64,000 nucleotides of DNA. Source: Cricetomys ansorgei (taxonomy: Eukaryota > Chordata > Mammalia > Rodentia > Nesomyidae). The notes under the pieces were generated by a model. The model saw only the letters and a list, made by a program, of their open reading frames with translations. It had not been told where the DNA came from and made no database searches. The DNA is taken from NCBI GenBank assembly GCA_026225945.1, contig JAMJFZ010001258.1, positions 5,972,501-6,036,500 on the forward strand. The letters run 5' to 3'. The position numbers and the translations under genes were made by a program. Positions 47,463-59,340 of the stretch are shown piece after piece (position 1 is the stretch's first letter; each line of letters starts with the position of its first letter).

Positions 47463-47716
47463 AAACTTCACATAGCCAGAGTCAGACAGCATCAAGAGAG
47501 GGCTGCTTCTGTTTCCATCATTAAACAGTACACTGCAGAGAAATTCCCGTTTGAAATGAGATTAGCCAGGACATGACCTATTTGGCTCCTGCAGCTGCTT
47601 CCTAGTGACCACCAGTCACGAGGCTTGCTGTCACAAAGTCTCTCTGACACGGAGGTCTGAACGAGATGTAAAGAAACTAGTTACTTCTCTTCTTCTTAAA
47701 AGCACATAATGCATGT

Positions 47717-47890
47717 TTTTTTTATTATTTTTAATACGCATGTATGGGCATGTCTGTGTGAAGTGTATGCAGGTGGTGTCCTCAGAGGTCAGAAGAGGTT
47801 ATCGAGTCCCCAGGAGCTGAACTCACACAAACACAGGGCCTCTGCAAGGGCAGTCTGTGCTCTTAACCACTGAGCCATCTCTCCAACACC
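47717..47890 (-). repeat. B3/B2-type SINE
   Basis: GGTCAGAAGAGGTTATCGAG, AGTCCCCAGGAGCTGAACTC and CTTAACCACTGAGCCATCTC form a minus-oriented SINE. Confidence 0.85.
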
Positions 47891-48479
47891 CGATTCCTCC
47901 TTGTAAGCCAAGTACTTTTACTCTTAAGTATTCAAGGCTGATGATTATTGCTTCATCAACCTTCCAGACCTACTTGCTCTACACATGGTGCAAACTTACC
48001 CCAAACCTCTGCTCACAGAGGACTTGTGAGACAGAGTATGTGGATGTGTAAGAATCAGGCCAGTCTCTGACCACACACAGGGTGTGTGACACTGGCTCTG
48101 ATATCAAGGAGGAAGTTTCTTCCCTTAGATTCCAGCAAGAGTGATTCATGTAAGCCTTTTGGAATTCAAATTGAACTCATTTATCAAGATATATGTCTTG
48201 AAAATCCAATTAGAAACTCCGGGGAACTGCCGATCGGCTAATTTAATCTTCTATATAATATTTGTAACAAGAAGGAACAGTCCAGTGTCACCCTTCCCTC
48301 CACTTCTGACACTCATTCTCAGAAGCAGTTAATATCTTCAGTTCTTTACCAGTTTCTCCAGGACTTCTTTGCTTATGTCTGAATCCTCTGCGACTCTATA
48401 TGCCACTAGATTTTTTATAAAGCTAGCGCCCAGTGTTTATGCAGAGGTGACCATGATGTATATTCGTATTGTCTAAGTT

Positions 48480-48862
48480 ACTGTTCTATTGCTGTGAAGA
48501 GACACCACGACCAGGCAACATATATAAAAGAAAGCATTTAATTTGGGGCTCATGGTTCCAGAGGATAGTAGACTCCATGACCCTCATGGTAGGAAGCAGG
48601 TAGGCATGGCAAAGGAGCAGTAGCTGAGAGCTTTACATCCTGTTCTGTGGGAGGAGAGAGTGGGAGATTAGACTGGGTCCAGCACAGGCTTTTGAAATCA
48701 TAAAGTCCACCCCCAGCGACACACTTCACACCTCCTCTAACAAGGTTACACATCTCCCAAAAGGGTCGACCTCCTAATCCTTCGTAAGCAGGTCATCAAT
48801 TGAGGACTAAGCATTCAAATACACGAGCCTATGGGGGTCATCTTCATTCAGTCTGCCATGTG
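48480..48862 (+). repeat. high-copy rodent interspersed repeat (same family as 35800)
   Basis: TTCTATTGCTGTGAAGAGAC, CCACGACCAGGCAACATATA, GGGGCTCATGGTTCCAGAGG, CACCTCCTCTAACAAGG and ACGAGCCTATGGGGGTCATC in canonical order. The family name is uncertain. Confidence 0.65.
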
Positions 48863-48875
48863 TATGTTTAACTAA

Positions 48876-48903
48876 ACACACACACACACACACACACACA
48901 CAC
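48876..48903 (+). repeat. (CA)n microsatellite
   Basis: 14 CA units followed by a short mixed CA stretch up to the next LTR. Confidence 0.93.
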
Positions 48904-48918
48904 CAGTACACACACATG

Positions 48919-49223
48919 TATAGTAGTTTGCTGCTCTGACGGCTCAGCAAGGATACATATTCATAGATGCAAGCCCCGCCCAAACCTCAGCAGAGGGAAC
49001 CACCATGATGGCTAACACCGTCCTAGAAAGTGGAACCCCGAGCATCTGAGCTCAGGTGTTTTTATTGATTCAGAACTCCTCAGGTGCAGATCATAAGCAA
49101 TCAGACATCCCACACAGAAATCCAACACCTGCAGACAGTACCAAATGCCAAGACCTAGGCAGCCCTTCCCAACAGTGCACAGAAGAATATTTTAAACACA
49201 ACTGAAAATAAACTAACACAACA
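48919..49223 (-). mobile_element. solo LTR, copy E, with perfect 6-bp target duplication
   Basis: 305-bp minus-orientation LTR flanked by CACATG at 48913-48918 and CACATG at 49224-49229. Its first bases read TATAGTAGTTTGC, a one-base change from the TGTAGTAG terminus of other copies. The poly(A) motif is intact on the LTR strand. It lacks the GTTCTACTGATAGCACAT block found in copies A-C. Confidence 0.88.
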
Positions 49224-49469
49224 CACATGCACATGTATGTGCTTTTCTCTGCCATTTTATACGTTCCCTTTACCTATCTCCCAGACTAGATTCCTTTCAA
49301 TGGTTCCCATGGCTTCCTGCAATGGTTATTTGGGGGTTTGGGCAAAGCTTGTCCTGGAGTAGATTTCTGAGAAACACTGTGTGGTAAATGTTCCTTTGGA
49401 AAGGTTTGGCTGTGTTAGTCCTGCTATTCAACCCCTTACAGTGAGTATGGGAATCTGCCCTGGAAATGG

Positions 49470-49620
49470 TTTTTTCTCAGGTGCTGGGGATGGAGCCCAG
49501 GGTTTGTACACAGCAGTAGGTACTCTTCCTCCACGTCATAGCCCTAGCATGTGCTCTCCCTCCGAGTCATAGCCCTAGCATGTGCTTTCCCTCCGAGTCA
49601 TAGCCCTAGCACGTTCCTCC
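49470..49620 (-). repeat. ID-type SINE with 31-bp triplication
   Basis: GTGCTGGGGATGGAGCCCAG followed by the TCATAGCCCTAGC block is the reverse complement of an ID/tRNA-Ala-derived SINE. The last 31 bp, CCTCC(A/G)...CATAGCCCTAGCATGTG, are repeated three times in tandem (49528, 49559, 49590). Confidence 0.75.
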
Positions 49621-49624
49621 AGAC

Positions 49625-51590
49625 TTTTAGGTTATCTCCCACTTCCCACGCATCCCTCCCATCACCTCCATGAGAAATGAGCTGTGGTGTCTTACTAGAA
49701 TCTGACTTCCCTGTCTGCTGTGTTTGGGTCCATGCTCATCCCCACTGTTTGAAGCATGATCAAGGCTTTCCGTGAACTCTTTATCTTTCTCTAGACTATG
49801 CTTACTCTTTCAAATCAATAACAGAAGCTTTCTGGGGGTATTCCCCTAAAGTTAAATTATGCTTTGGTAACTTTCTTCCTAGGTTTTTGGTTTTCATTCG
49901 CCCCTGAGACTCTCAGTAGTTGATTTGCCTTGTTCTGCATGCTGATTTTTCTCATTTTCTCCTCTTACTGATGCCCCTTTTAGTCCCTTTTAAGACCTAA
50001 TTTTTGAAAACTCCCTCAACTTGGTTTTCCTGTCCTTCACTGCATTTTCCCCTTCTGCTGTAATTTTCAGATTCTTATAGCACGCTCTGGAGTCACCTCT
50101 CCGAGGATGTAAACTATAGCAGCCATTAGATGTTTTTCTCTACTCCTTACACTGCTTTTTACCCCCGAGCTCCTTTTTCTGTTATTTTTAGCTCTGTCTT
50201 TTACATTAGATGCTTTTCTCTGGGGTTGGAGGACTCTCGGCTTTCTGCTGCTTTTCTTTAATGTGCAGGTAAGGTAAGTTCCTAGAGGGCTTTGCAGCGT
50301 AGGCTTCACCCTGAAAGCAGGTGGGAGGCTCAGGCCACAGAGAATTTCCAGCCTTGCCAATGCCAGGTCATTTTTTCTAAGACTTTTGATTTTCCCCAGA
50401 GAAAAAGTCCTCATTTTCTCCCTGTACGATGTAAGTTTTACTAAGGGAAATTGAAAAGGTTGGAGGGGTGGTGGAAGGTGGGGAGGTGCTTAGTATTTTT
50501 CCATCTAGACTGCCTCACAGCCTCCTGTGTTCAACATGGTAGTCTGAGCCTCCATCCTGTTGGATGAGAATAGATCTTTCTCACCACCATGCCCTGGGGT
50601 ATGGTGGGATTCCTGGGTCCCGTTAACCCTCAGATCTGCGTCTCCCGTCCGGTGCTTTCACGTTGGGGCTTCTTCAACTTTCAGCTGATCTTACATTTTT
50701 GTTTGTTTTCTGTTGGTTTACTTTTCTGTCCTCGGATGTACCAGGATTTCTTCCTTTTGGTTTCTAAATCTTGTTATCTCTGGCTTGCTCATCTTGTTAG
50801 ATTGCAAAACGCTCTTTTAAATCCATTTACTGAAATGGTAGGGAGGTTTAGTTCTTCCTCATTTTTAGACAGCACGGTAAGTGCCTCTGCCGTGTTTAAT
50901 GGGACCTCCCGCTCTCACCCCCTCGTTACTGAGAAAGGAGCCAAGGAGCCGAGGGAGAAGAGGCTCAGTTCGGTTCGTGTGCCCGCTCGGAGGAAGCGCT
51001 CGTTCTCAGGCTGCCTCTCAGCCAGTTTATCGTTTTGTTCCCAAGACGTCTCATTTAAGTCAAGTTTACTCCATAAGTCCTGTTCCCAAACTTTCCCTGC
51101 CACCTTTGCCAATATTTCTGCCAATAAAAATCTGCGTTTATTTAAAGTCTCTTTCCCCCTAAATTTTATTCAAGAAGATTTTAGTTCAATTATTTATATT
51201 TTTGTTAGTTACACTTGCTCTTTGACAGGTTCATACATGGATACGGGTGTCTCTGGTCACTCTCAACAACCGTCCTCTTTTTATTTCCTCTTCCTACACT
51301 CATGGCGTGTTTTTCTTTCTCTTTTGAGAACCACTGAGTTAGCCAGGGCTTTCTCTGTGACCCTGGGTTTGGAGCTATCCATTGGTGCCAAATGGGCGCA
51401 CAAGTGGGTACACAGCTGAAGGCAATGCCTACACTTGCCCCAGGATCCATCAGAAGCCGCTTCAGCTGGGAAGGAGGAAGGGCCCATAAGCCGTCCTTGA
51501 TAATGGTGCCACTCCTGGAGAGACCCAGGAGGTAGCCACATCTCACAAGTGCATGACTACTCAGGCTGGGGCATGGCCTAGAGATAAGAG
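49625..51590. other. intergenic, T/C-rich, with a 276-aa unsupported frame
   Basis: The + strand is pyrimidine-rich. The longest non-repetitive frame in the window (50589-51419, 276 aa) lies here with a 115-aa basic frame on the minus strand (50067-50414). Neither shows a recognisable domain, splice structure or poly-A. An old processed pseudogene or L1-derived sequence cannot be excluded. Confidence 0.4.
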
Positions 51591-51596
51591 TCTGGG

Positions 51597-52103
51597 ATGA
51601 CTATTCTTGGTTGTCAACTTTACTACATGTGACGTTAACTAAAACCCAAATGGCTGGGCATACCTGTGAGGGATTTTTTTTTTCTTAGTTAAATCATTAG
51701 AAGTGGGTAGACCCAGTTTTAATGTGGATCTTTGGGGCAGGAAGACGAGCCTCTCATCCAGATCTTTTGAGGTGGGAAGATCCACCTCTAATCTGGACCA
51801 CACCCTCTGGCGGCCTATATAAAAGCCATAGCAGAAGGAGACATGCTTTCTCTTTGCCTGCTTGCTCTCTCTAGCTAACATGCCTACTCCCTCATTGGCG
51901 TTAGGGTCCACTGCTTTGGGATTCTGACTGAAGACCAGCTGAGACGTGCGGTCTCATGGACTGCACAATACTGAATTTTTGTACCTTCTGCTGGTAGTCA
52001 GCCATCGTTGGTCTAGTTGGACCTGTAAGCTATTCTAATAACCCTCCCCCCATATATATTCTGTAAGTTTTGTTTCTCTAGAGAACCCTGACTGGTATAG
52101 GGC
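51597..52103 (+). repeat. rodent interspersed repeat with TATA-like box
   Basis: TTGGTTGTCAACTTTACTAC, GGCGGCCTATATAAAAGCCA, GCTGGTAGTCAGCCATCG and the terminal TCTCTAGAGAACCCTGACTG are recognised from a common rodent repeat. The family is not assigned. Confidence 0.6.
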
Positions 52104-52227
52104 CTGTCTTCAGGGTCTTGTATTATTTCTCTCTGCTGTAACAGGATGACTGGAAAAAGTTTTTGTTATTCTGGTTTCTTTAAAAATGCAAAATGGCATT
52201 TGGACTAGATTTATGTTCCCCTCCCAG

Positions 52228-52700
52228 GTGTGGTGGATGATTGTGAGTTTGATTTGGAATGCTCAGTGCTGCTGGCTGTAATTTGGTTATGGGTAGCTGT
52301 TTTGCCATGTGTAGCTTGTCATTACATTTGCATGCTGCTTGGATTTATGGGAACTGTTCCTTAGAGTATAAAAGGTTTGAAGCCCGAGAGCAGGTGCGGG
52401 TGTTGATTGGTGGTCCATTGGTTGGTTTGCCTATCATTGGTGTGTTGATTCTTGCATAGAATGTTGGAGAGAGTGGGTTTGCAGACAGTGAGCTGATATG
52501 CCGGTCTGACTCACTGTCAGCTAGTCCTCTCCAAGCTTAGGACAGCTTAAAAAGTCTGTGAAAATTTCAACCTTTCTTTCTTTTTCTATCAAGGCCGCCT
52601 GCAAAAGCAGTAAAAATTTCTTTCTATCCGTCCTTTCCCTAAATCGAGAGTAAAACACTGCAGTTTACTACTACTGCCTCTTCTGTGATGTTCCCTGAGC
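52228..52700 (+). repeat. possible LTR-like element (ERVL/MaLR-like)
   Basis: It begins TGTGGTGGATGATTGTGAGT, contains a TATA-type promoter motif (GAGTATAAAAGG at about 52365-52376) and a pyrimidine-rich 3' section. This architecture suggests an old LTR but I could not match it to a named family or find a target duplication. Confidence 0.35.
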
Positions 52701-53325
52701 CTTAGTTGGGGTGTCCTAAGTGTCTTTCTTAGGGGCTGAGCCCTCAATTGTCCCCTGTTCTCAATACCTGGGTAGCCATGAGTCTGTATTCTCTGATTAA
52801 GGTTGAGACTAACATCTCACTGTTGGTATAAACAGGTACTTGGAGGGCAGTTGGGTGCTATGACAGTTTACTTAAACAACACTAGGACGTTTCCCCTCAG
52901 GGTCTAAGGGCCTCCTCAAGTAGAGGTTTAACTGGGTTTTCACAAACAGTCGTGGATCCTTCCTGGGAATTGGTCCCAAATCCAGTCAGAGCAGTTGGTT
53001 ATTATGGTAACATTTATGCCATAATCACACATGTGACCCATCTTTCCTGCCTGGATGGTTGGTTTGTGGTTTGTGGAGTTCTCTGATGGGTAAGACTGTT
53101 GTTACTTTTTCTCCCCCAGAAAATTGCACAGCTCCTTCTCGAACTATGAAAGCTAGCCAACAGGGAGGAATTTTCCAGTTCAGTTCCACTTTGATTTCTC
53201 CATATCTTGCAACCAAGGTGTGGTGTCTTTCACAATAGGTTTGGCAACTAAGGGGAGTGGCAAAAGCCTGTGTTGTTTGGAAGTTTCTGGAACTGTCCCA
53301 AATATTGATTCTTTTTTAATTTTCT

Positions 53326-53394
53326 TTTTTTTATTCTGGGGATTGAACTCAAAGTCTCATGCAAACTCAGTGCACACACTACTGTTGAGCCTCA
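53326..53394 (-). repeat. ID-type SINE fragment
   Basis: T-run, then CTGGGGATTGAACTCAAAG and ACACTACTGTTGAGCCTC: a minus-oriented ID/B4 head. Confidence 0.6.
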
Positions 53395-53499
53395 AAATAA
53401 TTCTTGATTTTATCAATCTGGCAGACATTTATTGAGCATCTGAGAGTTTATCACGGAGGAAAGACAGATGCCCATCAAACAATCATATTCAGTGGACTC

Positions 53500-53612
53500 T
53501 CACCTACCAGCTGCATGACTATACCAGGCCACTTAATATCTCTAATCTCAAAATCAGGACCTGTGAGGTGGTATTAATAAAGGGTGAGGATTAAATGCAT
53601 TGTTGCATGGAA
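53500..53612 (+). repeat. MIR SINE
   Basis: CTACCAGCTGCATGACTATA, CCACTTAATATCTCTAATCT and GGTGAGGATTAAATGCATTG give the MIR order with moderate divergence. Confidence 0.65.
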
Positions 53613-53814
53613 GGGCCTCACAGCACGAGTGTGTGTTGTGAGGTATGGGTTAGCTGTTATGCTCTGTACTACTGTGGAGGAAAAATGGAAACCTTACAAA
53701 AGACTTTGACGCGCGCCAGTGTCTACATATGCATGCAGGGAAGACTGACTTGGTCTGGACTCAGCTATTGTGTCGATGAATCTCCTGGTTGCCGATCAAT
53801 TATTTAAAAGGAAT

Positions 53815-55160
53815 CGGCACAAAAAGTTTTCCCACGGAGAGCAATCGTGCTTGGATTTATTGCTTGCATAACTCGTGATTTATCAGCGAACGTGTTTGTT
53901 TTCATCTGCTTTTGGGAGTTGAGCTCAGCCTCTGATGGCCGTGAGAAACTATGGGATGTCAAAAGAATTGTAGAACCACATAGTGACATTTTATGAGTTA
54001 GAGCAATGCAGCTCCTGTAAGAAAGGTGGGGACTGCAGGAGAAGAAAATTAGAAGGGGTGGCTTGCCATGTTCTATGTTAGGCGAACTTCTAGGTGACTC
54101 ACCACAAACTGGGGCCGAGGAAAGAGGGCGCATCAGTCATTCAGTGGAAGGAAAGGAGCTATTTGATTGGAAGCCACTCCAATGAAAACAAAATCAAAGT
54201 TCTTGACTAAGCTTACCAAGAGTAGGCTGACCACAGACATTAATAAAGCGAAACATCACGGAGAACGGGCCAGGATCATGGGTCGAAACTTTCTGGGCAC
54301 CAGAAGGGTGGGATCACGGCCATCATGAGAAAGGGAAGGAGGAGGGATGGAGGAGAAGACAGGAATGCACTTTGGGATTCTGTTTTGTCTGCAAGATATG
54401 GAGACAAGGATAATTCTAACGTGTAGAGATGTTTCTGGTTTGCTCGGGAAAGAATTATGAATATGTAAACATGGAGATATCTTTTAGATGTCAGATGTAA
54501 ACAATTCGCCCTGGGACATAGGTGTCTTCTCTCTGAATTTCCATAGAAGGAGAAAAACACGAGTCAATAAAAGATCAGAAGGAACTTGCTAGAAAAGTAG
54601 AAAGGAGGCCATCACCCCACCATTGGCTCCGTCTTTCTTGGTGAGGCTGGTGGCTTATGTATTTTAACTGGTGATTGGCGGCTTTCTATTCTTGACCCTG
54701 TTCGTTCTGTGTAAACATTGTGATGATTTCAATTAGGCTAATCTAGGTGGCGACTTCTCGGCAAATCTAAGCAGTGGCATTTAAAGAGAAAAACAAGAGA
54801 ATGGTTAATGTTCAGCTAAGAATAGTGGCTCTTTCTGGGAAGAGAAGGAAGGAGAGAGGGAGGGAGGCGACAGTGCGTGGGACAGGGGGTGGGCAGGTAA
54901 GCTTCCCAGAGATGCTACTCTTGGAGAAGGTTTGCTTCTTGGTACAGAAAATGACTTGGGCTCACCGCACACATGGAGAGCTCCTCAAAAGAGGGGTTTG
55001 TGTGTTACCCCCTTCCCCTCACAGAGTCAAAGCTGCTCGTCCCTGATCTGGACAATTTGGCCTCTAACTCTGGATGCCAAGGCGATGCTACTGGGTCTTG
55101 GGTTTGTCTGGGGAAAGCTGTGATGTCTCACATTCTGGTCCTTTCTTCTCCCAGGAGCAG
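53815..55160. other. repeat-poor intergenic stretch
   Basis: The 53815-54020 segment (with GATTTATCAGCGAACGTGTT and CCTCTGATGGCCGTGAG) reads like conserved non-coding sequence. A purine-rich patch lies at 54838-54870. No gene is supported. Confidence 0.35.
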
Positions 55161-55164
55161 GGCT

Positions 55165-55235
55165 GATTGTCTGCTGAGACCATGGGCTTTGGAGTCAGAG
55201 TGTCTGGGGCTTAGTTCCTAGTTGGGATACTTCCC
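55165..55235 (+). repeat. MIR SINE fragment
   Basis: GGGCTTTGGAGTCAGAGTGT followed by a TAGTTCCTAGTTGGGATACT block is MIR-like. Confidence 0.5.
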
Positions 55236-56939
55236 AAGTTGTCATTTTGAGCACTCAATTCTTGGCTCCTGACTAAACTCATTTGCTCAGTAGGCACAAT
55301 ACCAGTCTGGAAGGATGTTGCTGTTGTTAGGGGTAAGGGCTGGCCACCATTGCTGTGGCTATCAGGCAGAGCAGCTGACACAGATTGCTGGCCTTTTTTG
55401 AGAACCATTAGCCATCATTCAATAGCCAATTCTGAGAGAACTCAGTGTGATTAACACACAGCGTTGCTCTGGAGAAGAAACTCACTTGTAAATCACCACC
55501 TGTATATTTGGTCTCTTCCAAATTAAAACGCAAGCTTCATTTTTGGCATTTCCTTTCCCAGAGCAATTTAATACCTCTGGTTTGTATTTCCTGATGGACA
55601 GGTCTTTCAGTGCATGCTATTTTGGCTGTGAGATTCTGAGTGTATTTCATATGTAGGAATGGACTGTGTTTTAATGTAGACTGTTCCGAACACATTTTTC
55701 AAATTTGTGGGGGAATCAGGCCAGCGGTTTTTTTTTTTATTTGTTTGTTAGAAATTGAATATTACTCATCTAAGTGAGATAGCATTCATCTATGTCATTC
55801 CTGGAACTATAAGAGTCCTTTAATGTCAAGGAATCCTATTTTATGCTGCTTTTTTTTATGTCCCCAGTGCCCAACAAGGGAGTCTTCTAAATTGAATTAC
55901 GTGGTCATTTATGCAGTAAGGCATTTTCAGGATGCTCAATTCTAGATATTGCTGGATGCTGGGATCAAGTTCTGACTCAGACAGGATATGATTTTACAAT
56001 GAGGGAGCAAACAAGGGAGGTAGGAGAGAGGGGGGGTGGGATTGGTTAATCAGGTTGTTGTGCGAAGAATTAATGGCTGTTAATAGATGCTGGAGAAAGA
56101 GTACCATGTAAAACGGGGTTCTAACAGTGGCAAGATGTCTTCTTATGTGGTTGGGGGGCTGATCATGGTGAGCTAGATGCATGGAGGTTCCTGTTACCCT
56201 AGCCTAGACCCTAGGAGACAAGTGTTTGAGTTATTCATCTTCTAGAGAGGGATAAGTAGGGTGCTTACCCTACATTTTCACTGCAACTCCGTGTCTGGTG
56301 GTGGTACTGGAGTTGTTATGGTCACAGCCTGAACTCTGGCAGTCCTAACAAGCAAGCAGTGGCCGCTACTGCTCAACAGGCCAACTAAAGAGACAAGTAG
56401 TCGTGGAGAATAGAAAAGAGGGTTCACCCAGTGAGACCACATTGGGAAGAGGAGCAAAGAGGCCCAGTGACACCCTGCTGGACACCGATGTTAGGTTGTT
56501 TCACTAGACGGCAGTGGGTATGGTAACTCAGCCATCCTGTCAGGGTGACACAGCCGCAGACCCACCCTCACCGCTGCTCCAGGCTCTCCAGCAGGGTGGC
56601 CTGACATGTTGTTGTCACCTTGGTGCAGTCTTTCTGGAAGATAAGTTCCTCCTGGGTCTCCATTCAGCCTTTCCCTTCTCCTGCTGTGAGATTCCTGCAG
56701 AAATTTCAACTTCTTGGGGTCCAGGGTTTCAACAATGTGACAAAGGAGAGGTGCTAGAGCTTCATTCCTCCAGGTGGTTGTAGTGTGGATCCTTCTTCCT
56801 GCCGCTGACACAGGGAGACCCGAGCGCAGAGATCTCCATGTGCCTAGTTTCTGTTAAGTAATACTAAGATGAGCCTGCAAGATGCTTTGCCTCCTGCTTC
56901 TAAGCAGTCCTCTGGCTGCAGTGGCTTGCTTTGCTTTTT

Positions 56940-57420
56940 AATATTTTTAGTAACAGCCTATTTTTTTTTTCCTCAAGATCAGCCCAACATAAAAGCTGTC
57001 ATGGAAGATGAGCTGTCTGAATTAGTGGTGGAGGATTAGTTTGATACCTGCAAGTTTCTCCTTTACTGCCCCCCTCCTACCCCAAAATTGCTTTGGATGG
57101 ACCTAAGCAGCTTGATTTAAATCATAATGCTACACTGTATGGCTGTCTCGGCTCACCTCTGTCTCCCATGGCTTAGTTCCTATTGGATGAGCACAATTAA
57201 ACGCCAGCAGTCATTATAGCTCAGTGACTGAGGCAGACCTGGCTACACCCGGCTAATGAGCTACCCCTGCTAAATATTCATGAGCGCTAATATCAGCCAA
57301 GTCTCCCTCATCTCTGGCTCATTTAGATTTTCACCTGTGAGGCTCTTACATCAACAAGGAAGTTGGAATGGGCAGGGAAGCACGCTTTGAAGCCAGCAGG
57401 TGTGCACACACCAAGTGTTT
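56940..57420. promoter_or_regulatory. candidate conserved non-coding element
   Basis: This stretch is free of recognised repeats and rich in homeodomain-like cores: AATTAAACG, CATTATAGC, GGCTAATGAGC, CTAAATATTCATGAG and GCGCTAATATCAG. The clustering and balanced composition are typical of developmental enhancers in gene deserts. No conservation data are available, so this is an inference. Confidence 0.35.
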
Positions 57421-58619
57421 GTTGATTTGATGCCCTAGGGTGCCTTCAGGCAGAGAAAATATTTGAGCAGCCTAAAATGAAGACTGTGCACCTGCCTGCC
57501 TGGGACTCAGCACAGATGTAGACTGTCTGACCTTGCCCTTGAAGACTTTCCAAGTCACTCGAAGCCAGAGCATGCATGCTGAAATAATTAGCTAGTCCTT
57601 TCAGTCATCAAGAACCAAATCATATACCATTGACCGGGGGCTCTGAGAGGTCAGGCAAGCAAGATTAACAGGAGAAAAATGGGATAACAGGGGTTAATCA
57701 TAGAGCCAAGTAGTGCTTTTCTCTGGATCTTGATAAATTGATAGGGATTACAGAGTTTGAAAAAAAGGGTTCAAAGGCAAGGGCAGACACGGGTGTAAGA
57801 AGACAAGAGTTAGTGTGAGCATTCGGAGGAGGGAAGAGAAGGGAAAGATTGCCACAGTTTGGATAGTGGGAAAGACACGAAATGGCCAGAAGGGGTGCAG
57901 GCCAGTGGAATGCACCCTCATGCAGGACACAATCACAGGAGAACACAGCAGCCGAAGAACAGGCATTCGGTGACTTGGCCCAGCGTGTAAGCAGAGCTCC
58001 TGCATATATACAAAGGAAGGGGTGGAGCCAGGGTATGTGAAACCCGACAGAGGAGGGACTGTTGCTTGATCTTGCTAGCAATAGGGAGCTATTTCAGGTT
58101 CTTGTGGGGAGGAGTCCTATTTTGGAAATACTACCTTCCCCACATACCTTACAAAGTTGAAAGACCCACAGACTGGGTCTTCGCAATTTCGAGGGAAGAC
58201 AAGGCGGGGTCCCTCAGATGAAAGTTTAAAGAGAGTTTGGAAGTTGACAGAGATTTGGTGTGTCAGTCTAAATGACAATGGCAAAGCTGATACATATGCA
58301 TACTTAATCTGTATGGTTTTTTTTTAATTTGAACATCTCAAAACATCTTTAAAAAATACAAATAAAATTAAATTAAAAAATTGAAACACAAAGTAGAGCT
58401 CAAGATTCTAGCTTCAGCATATTTTCTGTTACAGAACCTGGGTGGCGTGTTCTCGCAGACAGCACTGATTCAGTTGCTAGAGCTCTGTCTTATGCACGAT
58501 CCGACTGTCTACGGAAGCTTTGCAGCTGGGACAGGGCAGTCTCCCGCTGGGTGGAAGATGATACTGCAGTATTTCCCTCCTTGCTCACTGAAAAAGACTT
58601 GAGAGGTACAACTCAGTGC

Positions 58620-59340
58620 TTCAGCCGGCCATGCACAGATCAGGGCTTTCGAAACATGCTGACGTCATTGTCTTCCCACAGTTGGATTGTTTTACTTAGA
58701 AACAGTTACAGGCTGGGGTGAGCTAAAGCTGGGGGTTGGGGGAAGAGCCGCACTCGTGTTAGAGGTTTTACAGGGCTGAAGGATTGAAACGTGTGGTTGT
58801 GGAGAATTAAAACGTCATAGGCCAGAGCCAAATTATCCCGGGCTAATTTTAGTTCCTTGGCATGACTTTATTGCTGAGCTTTATGACTGACCGAACATCC
58901 AAGTGACATTTAAATTGCGTTCTTGATAAACCCCTAGCTGGCATCGACCCAGAATCTGAGGTCGCATCTGAAACCTGTAATAGATTTCCCCACTTGGACA
59001 GAAACCCTGCGGTCCCCACGAGTGCATTCAATAGTGTCCTGATGCATGACTTTCTTTGTTCTGTAACCACTTCCACTGTGGAACATGGCATTTGAGGCAA
59101 ACTGAATCTGTTTTCCCAGGTCATGGTCACTCATCTGTGGCACCAGAACAAACAACTGTCTTATTTCCTTTGAGAGGACAGGCAAAAATTTCTCTAGTTT
59201 TTTTTTCTGCCCATACGGTGTCTCGTTTTCCCACACCGACCTTGGGAAGTCAAAAAAAAAAAAGCTTAAAGGATCCCATTTTGATTTTGCTCTTCGCTTT
59301 CTCTGAGGGTGATCTTCAGGAAACACCAGAGGCATGCTGA
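58620..59340. other. repeat-poor segment, possible conserved non-coding DNA
   Basis: No SINE or LTR is recognised. It contains TTCCACTGTGGAACATGG, an inverted-repeat-like motif at about 59068. The 167-aa minus-strand frame at 58934-59437 has no known domain. Confidence 0.3.

Noticed and set aside
50067..50414. Processed ribosomal-protein pseudogene on the minus strand (basic 115-aa frame)
   Set aside because: The basic composition suggested it, but no ribosomal protein sequence was recognised and there is no adjacent poly-A or target duplication.
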